Assembly: GCF_010183535.1 (NCBI RefSeq) | Contig: NC_071331.1 | Span: 9,176,001 to 9,240,000 of the forward strand | Direction of reading: 5' to 3' | Source of the DNA: Caenorhabditis remanei | Taxonomy: Eukaryota; Nematoda; Chromadorea; Rhabditida; Rhabditidae | Length of the DNA: 64,000 nt | Part shown: positions 55,510 to 64,000 of the stretch, piece by piece | Layout: every line of letters starts with the position of its first letter | Numbering within the stretch: the first letter of the stretch is position 1 | Position numbers and translations under genes: made by a program | Notes under the pieces: model-generated | Told to the model about the DNA's origin: nothing | Databases searched by the model: none | Seen by the model: only the letters and a program-made list of their open reading frames with translations

Positions 55510-56156
55510 AATGCATATAGGTGAACCAAAACAGGGGGCTTCAACTTACTATCTTAAAAAAAAGTTACCTAAAATTTGAGGTTCTTGAAACATAAAAGTT
55601 TAAGAAATGTTCCAGAGTTTTTAATTGAGATATTTTAAACGACACGGTAAAAACAGAATCTACAAAAAGGTACTCTAAATCTTCCGTTCATCTATTACAT
55701 AGATAAACCGAGAATCTTCAAAATGTTATTTTTGGAACAGTACATATTTTCAGAAATCTTCATCTCAACGGTTACTCTCGAGTTCTGCAGTCACGTTGAA
55801 TTGGACAACAACATTTTGAACTTTCAAAAAGAAGTAACCAAAGCAAAAAGTGTGCAAATGGCTCAAGTGTCCATTTCCATCATGTCAAATTTAATAGATA
55901 ACTAGCGATATTCTCTATATGAAACTTTAACGAAACCGTAATATGTTTCTAGTTTTTAAAAATAGAAGAACATTTTCACTACGGTACAGAAATTTTCATA
56001 AACCAAGCATAAGAAATTCTCACTAATCTTTGATTAAGATAAATGAAATAAGAGTATTAGGCAAAACGAACTTGAACATTTGTCGGGCAGGTATACATTC
56101 TTCAAAACAGTAAAGTCTGATACCGAATTGAGAGCAACGCCATCAATATTTTTTTT

Positions 56157-56222
56157 TAATTGCCTCTAGCCGAATTAACAAAATTCACAACGGGACACCC
56201 AAATAAGGGAAACATGAAACAG
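56157..56222 (-). ncRNA. Candidate 21U-RNA locus (array unit 4)
   Basis: Octamer 56215-56222, start motif TGTT, 5' T at 56177 (spacing 38), 21-mer 56157-56177. Divergent partner at 56280. Confidence 0.68.
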
Positions 56223-56279
56223 ATAATATTTACATTTGAATATTTCTGGATATTTCCAAGAAACGGAAATGGAGTGAAT

Positions 56280-56345
56280 CTGTTTCAGTAGTCTAAAAAA
56301 ATACAACAGTTTTCAGAGTTTTGATTTACAAGAGCTAATAAACAT
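56280..56345 (+). ncRNA. Candidate 21U-RNA locus (array unit 4)
   Basis: Octamer 56280-56287, start motif TGAT, 5' T at 56325 (spacing 38), 21-mer 56325-56345. Confidence 0.7.
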
Positions 56346-56390
56346 GCAAGACTAATGTAAGACCATAGGAATTACCAAATAATGCATATA

Positions 56391-56457
56391 TATAGGTGAA
56401 GTTACAACGTACTATATTTTTTAAAAATGTACCGGAAATTTGAAGTCTTTGAAACAG
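56391..56457 (-). ncRNA. Candidate 21U-RNA locus
   Basis: Octamer 56450-56457, start motif TAGT, 5' T at 56411 (spacing 39), 21-mer 56391-56411. Sister of 54982. Confidence 0.68.
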
Positions 56458-56650
56458 ATATGTTCAAGAAATATTTCAACAAAAAGATCGGTGAAATATG
56501 TAGAACTTTTCAACTGTCTCTGAGGCAATTTGGAGGCGTTTACTACATTTAAAAAATTGTACCGGAAATTTGAGGTCCTGGTATAAAACATAATCTACAA
56601 AAAGTTTAATCGGCCGAACCCCGAATTACATAGATAAATCGAGAATCTTT

Positions 56651-57580
56651 AAAATGTTATTTTCGGAACAATATTTCCAGAAAAAAGGTCATTCTCGAGT
56701 TCTGAAGACATTGGACAATAACTTTTTGAACTTTCAAAAAGAAGCACCACTAGAATACCAAAACCAAAGCAAAAAGTGTTGTTCGGGGCACGTGTGCGTC
56801 GACACTCCTTTGGCTCTTTGGCTCCTTATTCAGCTTCTTCTTAGCTCTCCTCCTCCTCCTCCTTTTTCTTCTTTGAGAGCTCAGAGAGAAAAGAAAACCA
56901 AAGATATGTAGAAGTGAGATAGTGGTAAGGACGTAGAGAAGAGAAGAAAGTTTCGAAAAAGGCACTGGGAGCCTTTAAGAAATGCAGCAAAAAAGGAGAG
57001 AGGAGAAAAAGTTTTGACGTGTTGTGTGTTGCTCTGTCTCTCTCTCTCTTTTTCTCGTTTTTTTCTCTTTTTGAGCACATGAAATCAAGGGGAAAACTAG
57101 GAGAATGTCCCTTTGCCACAAGTGGTTGTGAAAAGAAAAAACGAGAAGAAGAGGAGAAAAAAGAGCAGTCGAATGCACAGAAATGAAGTGGTGAATGTGT
57201 GTATCGATGCAGGATGGAGTAGTGAAGGACTGCATATTAACAACATAGAGAGAGTTTGAGATGAAAAAGAGCGTCTGAAAAAAATGACATGAGGAAAAAC
57301 ATGAGAGAAAGATTGTAGACAGAGAGAGAGAGAGAGAGATAGGATTAACTGGGTTCAAATTTTTATTAGGACTGTTTTCTAGCTGAAATTACATCAAGCT
57401 TAGGACCAATTGAACCTGAGCAGTCGGACTGTAAAATAATTAATTTGTGGGAATTTCAACACCAGACGAAACATTAAAAGTTTCTGCTTTTAGATCTGAT
57501 CAACTCTGAAATTTTTAGCAATTAAATATTTGGACACTTTTCCAATCAAATTAGTCTGGTACCGAAATACCCAAAATTTC
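56651..57580. other. Purine-rich non-coding stretch
   Basis: Strong GA/GAA bias on the + strand with CTCC and GAGA runs. Long minus-strand ORFs here (for example 56975-57358) are Ser/Phe/Leu-rich by-products of this bias. The segment 57180-57320 has a diverged second copy at about 58795-58960. Confidence 0.55.
57319..57339. repeat. (AG)n microsatellite
   Basis: Uninterrupted AG dinucleotide run of about 20 bp. Confidence 0.85.
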
Positions 57581-57588
57581 AACACATG

Positions 57589-57653
57589 ACTAATCATTAC
57601 GATGACTAATCAATACATAATAAGTTCGGAATATTCTCAGACTGTTGAAACAG
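57589..57653 (-). ncRNA. Candidate 21U-RNA locus
   Basis: Octamer 57646-57653. Two YRNT options: TGAT with 5' T at 57609 (spacing 37), or TAGT with 5' T at 57605 (spacing 41). Confidence 0.55.
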
Positions 57654-57799
57654 TAACACTTTTGGTGAGAGTTCTCAGGGGCTCTAAACATTTATAAAAA
57701 GTACAGATTGCACAAAGTTTTGTAACAGAACATTACTCGAAGGACATGGAAATGAGTGAAAAAAACTAGATAAGAAGAGGTTTAAACATTTCTCAGGTA

Positions 57800-57807
57800 C
57801 TGTTTCA
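57800..57807 (+). promoter_or_regulatory. 21U-RNA upstream motif, no clear start motif
   Basis: Exact octamer; T residues at 38 and 39 nt lack the YR context. Confidence 0.42.
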
Positions 57808-57928
57808 CGAACATAACACAACTCAATCACAACATTTGGCAAAGTTCATGTATCAGTGGCAAGTGTCTTTCTTTCAATAAAATAAATTCTTTTAAAAAAT
57901 TCATCTCCACTGTTCTCCACCTTATCAA

Positions 57929-57994
57929 ATCATACGTTACAATCATCTAACATTGAACCTTTTCGTGTGTGAATTTAGTTTTAGGATGAAACAG
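57929..57994 (-). ncRNA. Candidate 21U-RNA locus
   Basis: Octamer 57987-57994, start motif TGTT, 5' T at 57949 (spacing 38), 21-mer 57929-57949. Confidence 0.65.
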
Positions 57995-59777
57995 TGAAAC
58001 TCTTCAGTTTCGTATAGGATATTAACTTTAAGACACGGGAAGTCCTAATGGTTTTAATTCTGAGAGTTCTTCTTCTCACAGTAACAATGGTTTCACTGTC
58101 TGAAAAAATCTACAAATTATATCAAGAATATTAAAAACAAAAAATGCTTTTTCAGATTAATCTCAAAAAAAACAACAAACAGAAGACGATACTATTGAGA
58201 AGAAGTATTTGAACAATTGCATGAAACACTAAAAACCCTCTTTGGGTTATTCAAAAACGTTCGAGATATAAAAAGAAAAATAGTAGGAATTCAGATTTTC
58301 AACAGTTTCAGACCCTAGACAAAGACTGCATCGGTAACACGGTCACTGTTATCTCTGTGAAATCGATAGACAGTTGGTTTGAGCTTTTCTCTAATCATCT
58401 CTAGGATAACTGCAAACTTATACCAAGACGTCAATGAGGAAATCAATACACCTCACAAGTTCAGTCATTATTGAAACTGTCGAACATTTTTGTATGAAAA
58501 AGGGAAATGTTATGGAAGCAATCAGGCAAAACAGCAGTGCTACTATTGAGAAGATTCAGTTTAACTGTTTTATGACAATGCAGAAACTGGAAAAAAATTC
58601 ATTATGATTCATTTCATTAGTGAAGATAACTAGTCATTTCCACATATTTTTTTGCTTTGTTAATTTTTAAAACGGTTGTTATGAAGTTTTTTTAGCGTTT
58701 GTTTTCGACAGACCCACTGAAAATTAATAGCCTCTCAGATCTATGCAGCGTAAGTGAAACCGATAAATTTCTCAGACTTCAAAATTATCATCCATCACGT
58801 ATGTATCTCTGTCGGATGAGAGTAAGGATTGCGTATTAACTACGCAGAAAGAGAATTTATTTTGATATGAGAAAGAGCTGCTGAAAGAAGAACTGCAATG
58901 TGACAGAGAACATGGAAAGGAGGAGAAGGGTGAGAGAGATATTCTGGAAAAGGAGACGGAGAGAAACAAAATTAAATGTGGGATTAGAGGTCGGAATATC
59001 GGAAGTCAAAAGAAACTGAAAACTGATAGAGTGACTTGGAAGAAATATGAATCATGTTTCAAGGAGTAGATGAGAGTGAGAACTCAGGTTGGAAAATGAT
59101 GCCAAGATGGATGGGCTTAGAAATAAAAAATGGACTCGAAGCACAAACTGCAACAAAAAACTATTACCGTTTCACAACTGTTGTGAAACTTAAGATTTCT
59201 GATCAAATCCCGTGAAAAGTTCGTATATAAAATAAAATTCCGAAAACCTCAATGCTGCGAAAAAATATAGCTTACATCGATCCGAATAGCGGGTGTACCT
59301 TAAAATGGTGAGCGAGGAGCTGAAAAATAAGTTAGGTTTACAATTGGGAGTTTTGAGGAGGTGTATTTAATAAGAAACAAAAAAACGAGATTAAGAAAGA
59401 AGAGTTATAGGACTGTGAATAGTGCGAAAATCAGATTTCATAATTTTCAAAATGTTTCAAGATCGTAATGAAACCATGAAAGAAAATTTGGGTACATTGA
59501 AATTTTCGAGTCGTTTAAAAACCAAATTAAACTCGTTAATATTAGAAACAAAAGTATTTTGGGAAATGGTACCGTTGAAATTGAAATTTATAGTTTCAAA
59601 AATTTCTGAGGGTTCCATAATATGCCTGGGGATTCCATAACATGGGGATTTCCATAATAGAATACGGTTCATAATTTTAAACCTTGTGGATTTGAACCAC
59701 TTCTGAGTATAGTTGATTTATGCCATTTTGTATCCAAGTATTGCCTTAAGAATGGGCAACGAAAAATGTAAAGTTGG

Positions 59778-59844
59778 TAGACCAGTGGATTTTCTCTATT
59801 GCAAAATTTTTTATTTAGTTTTTTGAATCTTGAAACTGAAACAG
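59778..59844 (-). ncRNA. Candidate 21U-RNA locus
   Basis: Octamer 59837-59844, start motif CAAT, 5' T at 59798 (spacing 39), 21-mer 59778-59798. Confidence 0.65.
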
Positions 59845-60349
59845 ACACAAAAAGAAGCTCTTCGTGGGTTTTCAAGTGCTTCTTTCCCCCTTTTTTCTAT
59901 TTTTGAACCCCTTCAGTGACTGCACACTGAAACATCACTAGTCATTTACGTGACAAAGGTGAATATCTAGAACCTACATAGAGCTCGGAAAGAAGAAAAG
60001 AGAATAAATCGAAAATCACATTAAAAAATGGAAAAAGAGAACATAAAAAATGACAAAAGGGGAGAAGTGTGTTTTGTGTATGTGTGGGAAAAAAAGCGAA
60101 CAAAAGCACCAACAATTCCTGGCGTCGACCAAGAAGGGATTTGGAATTTCCAGGAATGAAAAAGAAAACAAGAAGAGTCAATAATGTTGGATATTGAATT
60201 AGAATTTCAATTTCAGAGTCTGAGATCAAAATGCCATCCATGGAAATGAGAACATGTCTCTCAACTGAAAATAGATAAGAAAAACCCAGATCTGAACAAT
60301 AGAGAAAATAACTAGCAGCAATTCATCAATACAGTAAAACCGAAAAAAT

Positions 60350-60415
60350 CTGTTTCATCTTTTTCATATTTTACGAAACAAGTAAAACTGATAATCGTCG
60401 AAGTTTATGATAAGA
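60350..60415 (+). ncRNA. Candidate 21U-RNA locus
   Basis: Octamer 60350-60357, start motif TAAT, 5' T at 60395 (spacing 38), 21-mer 60395-60415. Confidence 0.63.
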
Positions 60416-62275
60416 ATAGAAACTTAAAGTCAAATTATTCAAAATTTGAGCCAAGCACTTTAAATTTGGTGATATGCTTTGGACGCTTTAAAGTTCAATT
60501 TGTGTCCGACTAATGTTTCAACTTGAAAGTCGAATAAAATTTCTCCAAGTTTCAAGGCGAGTTATTACAAAACGTTGGAAACAAAAAACCTATACAAATC
60601 GTGTGAAACATTACTTTGTGAGTTTTGGGTAATAAAATTCTAACGGACCATGGTAAATCGCGGAATCCAAACGTCAAAAGATTTCAGAACTATTTGAAAC
60701 ACGCTTATATTGTACATAGAACAAAAAACTTGAGGACAGGTGGAATAGAATTGAAAAGTGGAAGAGAAATATGGTCTAGTCGATCAAACATGTAAAGAAC
60801 TCAAAAACTAAACTGATCTTTGGAAACAGTGATATTTTACATCTTGAGATGGGAATCAGACAGTGAGACTTCACTATTTTTATCTCATTGGAGAACTCAG
60901 TTTATGTCAATGTTAAACCACATGTAGATTTCAAAACCGACATAATTTATTATCCCGCATGAACTCTAAATACGGCACGCATTGAAAAAAAAAGTTTTTG
61001 AAAGTTTTTGTGTCTTCATTGAAACACGAAGCATCATTTATAATATGTAGCAATGTTCTTTATAATAAATAGAGGATTCTAGGGGAACTTAAGATCGAAT
61101 TAGCAACCCAGTAAATCGATAAATATATAACTTGGTCACGAAAAGGTAAAATAATTTTTTTACTGTTATGATCAATTGAATGCAGAGCAGAAGATATTCG
61201 TTGATTTGATAACTTCTTTACAACTAAAATTAGGGAAAAATTGATAGTCGATGAACATTCTCAAAATTTCCAAATTGCAGAGGAAAATCGATCACAGAAC
61301 GTTGTAACAAATTGTTTATAAAGATTGAGTGAAACATTACTTTGCGAATTCTGGGTACTGAAACGCTACGTGGTCTAGAAGCATGATATTTCTGTGGATT
61401 GATGTCCTTCAATGATAATTGTTTTTCTAAATAATGGAATCAAAGGAAGGAGAAGTAAATGGTGATATCAAAATGTAAAGAATTCAGAAACCAAACCGAT
61501 CTTTGGAAACAGTGAGATTTTACATCTTGAGATAGGAGTCAGACAGTGAAACTACACTATTTTCATCTTATTAGACAGCTCAGTTTATGTCAGTGTTAAA
61601 CCAGATGTAGATTTCAAAACCGACATGATTTATGAACGCTCTGAATTCAAAATATGGCACGTATTGAAAAAATTGTTTTTGAAAGTTTTTGTGTCTTGCT
61701 TGAAACAAGAATTAACATCAATTTTTACAGAAAGAAATACAGCATTCGAGCGGAATTTCACTAGTCAGAACAGATACCTGACCCATATCAAAACTCACTG
61801 AAAATGGAATTTTTTTCATTGATGGCCAGGAAAGTGTAACAATATTTTTCTTACAGTTTCAAAAAGTCTGGAAGAAGAAACTACGGGGGTTTGATTAGTC
61901 CATCTACCATCATTTTTTAATCCCCAAAACATCCGGCCCGTGACAAGTTTGATTTACTGTAGTAGGAGGACCCCTGAAATTGAAGTACGCCTCCATTAGA
62001 AGAATAGAAGGGCATGTCATTCTATTAAAGGTCTATAGCTAAAATTAGGATAAAAAACTAATCTTCGAATGCGGCAATGCAACATTTCTTTACCAAAACT
62101 CTCGAAACTTGTTGACCGATTGAAACATTAGGAAACATCGTCTCCATATTCTTTTTCACTTTGAAACTAACATAATTTATGAATTCGCGGAAAGTAAACA
62201 AGAAGTTATCCGGTCTTCTGTATAATTTTAATGATTTATACTCCAGTTTTTAAATAAATTAAATTTAAAATTGAA

Positions 62276-62342
62276 TAATTGAAAAAATTAAATTAAGTAG
62301 GAAAATCGGGTTTCAAATTATTTTGAGTCTTGCTTGAAACAG
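62276..62342 (-). ncRNA. Candidate 21U-RNA locus
   Basis: Octamer 62335-62342, start motif TACT, 5' T at 62296 (spacing 39), 21-mer 62276-62296. Confidence 0.62.
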
Positions 62343-63685
62343 GGAGTAACATTGATAATGTCAATGTTCACAGTAAGAAATTGAGGATTCCAAAAGAACT
62401 TTAAACCGAATTAGCAACACAATAACTCGAAAAATAAATATATTGGTCACGAAAAGGTAAAATAATTTTCTACTATTATTTGTAAGCTTTAGAGCTAAGA
62501 TTAGGGAAAATTGATATTCGATGGGCATTCTCAAAATTTCCAAATTGCAGAGGAAATTCGATCACAGAACGTTGTAACAAATTGTTTATAAAGATTGTGT
62601 GAAACATTATTTTGTGAATTCTGGATATTGAAACTCTTAGTAGCAGTTTTCGATGAATTGCGGAATCCATAAGTTGAAAAATTTCAGGACCATTTGAACC
62701 ACATTAATATTGTATGTACATAAAACAAAACAACTTGAGGGCAGGTGGATTTTGATGAAAAGTGGAATAGTTGATTCGTCGCAAATAGCAATATCAAAAA
62801 TGAAAAAAGCTCAGAAATCAAACTTTGGAAACAGTGAGACTATAGCTCGAAAAGTTGATCAGATAGTGAGACTACACACTTTTTTATTAATGTATCATTA
62901 CCGAGCTCAGTTTATGTCGATGTCATGCCATATGGAGATATCAAAACTGACATAATTTATGGACGCGCTGAACCCAAAATATTGCATGTATTGAAAAAAT
63001 TATTTTTGAAAGTTTTTGTGTCTTCATTGAAACACGAAGCATCATTTATAATATGTAGCAATGTTCTTTATAATAAATAGAGGATTCTAGGGGAACTTCA
63101 GACTGAATTAGCAACCCAGTAAACGGACAAATAAATAAATTGGCCACGGAAAGATAAAAATCATTTTTTACTGTTATTTGCAAACTTTGCAGCTAAAGTT
63201 AGGAGAAAACTAATGCTTGAAATACATTCTCAAATTTTGCAAACTGAAACGTTCCGAGGAATACCATCACAAAATGTCGTGACTTATAATTTATAGAAAT
63301 TGTGTAAAATATTACTTTGTGAATTCTGGGTATTGAAACTATTAGTGGCCTAAGTGTTTGATAAGCCAACCTGATCTTTGGAAACAGTGAAATTTTATAG
63401 CTTCTGGTAGGAATCAGACAGCGAGACTCCAATATTTTCTATCGGTATTGAGCTCAGGTTATGTCACTGTGATACCTTATGTGGATTTCGAAACCGGCAT
63501 AATTTATAAATTCGCGGAATGTAGACAAGAAGTAGGAAAATCAGTTATCCCAAATTGTTCCTATTTGAAACACGGAGTAACAAAGGATTTTCTTCACTAG
63601 TCAGAAAAGATTCTCGATCCATAACTTATTAAAAACAGGAAATTTTTGTTTCGATCGTCAGGAAAGTGCAACAATATTTTTCTTA

Positions 63686-63751
63686 CTGTTTCAAAAAGTC
63701 TAGAACAAAAAACTTCAAAGTTTTAGCTAGTTCACCAGCCCTAATCGATTT
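63686..63751 (+). ncRNA. Candidate 21U-RNA locus
   Basis: Octamer 63686-63693, start motif TAGT, 5' T at 63731 (spacing 38), 21-mer 63731-63751. The repeat relative near 61853 reads CAGTTTCA. Confidence 0.62.
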
Positions 63752-64000
63752 TCGAAAGACAACCTTATCTCGTAGAAAAACGTTTCGTTACCAAAACTCT
63801 CGAAACTTGTTGACCGATTGAAACATTAAGAAACATCATCTCCATATTCCTCCTCCTCCTCTGACACGAAATGCAATGTTTATTAGCTTGAATTATAAGG
63901 GAGACCCCCGGAAAAAAGTGTCGACCTATATGTGGCGTGTATTGGTGTCTTGAAGGGGGAGAGAAGACATGCAAGACGACGACGACAACATTGCAATCTA

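Larger units (their letters stand above)
52430..56650. repeat. Four-unit tandem array carrying 21U loci
   Basis: Four diverged units start near 52447, 53866, 55222 and 56063, each opening with TTGTCGTACAGGTATAC-like sequence followed by a GAAACAG motif. Each then holds a minus-strand octamer with TGTT start and, 65 bp further, a plus-strand octamer (decayed in unit 1). Insertions at 53134-53737 and 54092-54820 explain the different unit lengths. No protein-coding exon is supported. Confidence 0.8.
58000..64000. other. AT-rich DNA with tandem repeats, no supported protein gene
   Basis: From about 60.5 kb a diverged tandem repeat recurs: GGAAACAGTGA at about 60826, 61501, 62824 and 63376, and GAAGCATCATTTATAATATG at about 61027 and 63036. 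ORFs are short, differ between repeat copies and carry no recognisable domain. It could be the far upstream region or a long intron of a gene outside the window. Four exact octamers are listed separately; GGAAACAG and CGAAACAG near-misses are additional. Confidence 0.5.

Noticed and set aside
56841..57358. Overlapping minus-strand ORFs of 65-127 codons
   Set aside because: Direct consequence of the GA-rich/CT-rich strand bias; translation is mostly Ser, Phe, Leu, Lys and Arg.
1..64000. CRISPR array, prophage or bacterial operon
   Set aside because: Spliced genes, DNA transposon target duplications and base composition are those of a nematode chromosome; repeats are not regularly spaced direct repeats with unique spacers.

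Overview
The window looks like chromosomal DNA from a Caenorhabditis-type nematode. It has short introns (44-75 bp) with TTTTCAG acceptors, a SEFIR-domain receptor of the nematode IL-17 receptor type, EMI-domain exons, and many short non-autonomous DNA transposons. C. elegans itself seems unlikely, because the abundant CG-rich GGGCC mini-elements are not ones I associate with that species. No rRNA, CRISPR array or confident tRNA is visible.

Main result: the AT-rich DNA between the genes appears to be a dense 21U-RNA (piRNA) gene cluster. Reading both strands by eye I found 52 exact copies of CTGTTTCA, the upstream core motif of Caenorhabditis motif-dependent piRNA genes (16 on +, 36 on -); about 2 are expected by chance in 128 kb of strand. 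For 40 of the 52, a YRNT start motif puts a 5' T at 37-41 nt after the octamer, and 30 of those 40 fall at 38 or 39 nt. Each is listed as a mini-gene.

Layout: roughly 1-49.6 kb is a diverged tandem triplication (about 1-16.6, 16.6-30.0 and 30.0-49.6 kb). Each unit carries 21U motifs, exons of a secreted EMI-domain protein and the 3' end of an IL-17-receptor-like gene; units I and II also carry a signal-peptide exon. Only unit III keeps an intact EMI reading frame (36.0-43.3 kb) and a complete ten-exon IL-17-receptor-like gene (45.6-49.5 kb, - strand). Units I and II hold a frameshifted EMI copy and receptor remnants. A single-copy three-exon gene of unknown function lies at 3.6-4.9 kb. From 49.6 to 64 kb I see no convincing protein gene, only further tandem repeats loaded with 21U motifs.

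The duplicated DNA is peppered with palindromic or MITE-like elements. Many insertions can be proved by target-site duplications plus an empty paralogous site: hAT-like (8 bp), Tc1/mariner-like (TA), PIF/Harbinger-like (3 bp TNA) and TTAA elements. A 5.5 kb near-perfect palindrome (39,966-45,486) carries an EMI exon in both arms. No transposase ORF was found. How the parts connect (inference): segmental duplication multiplied the piRNA mini-genes, single-base changes made or destroyed octamers, and transposons split some loci.
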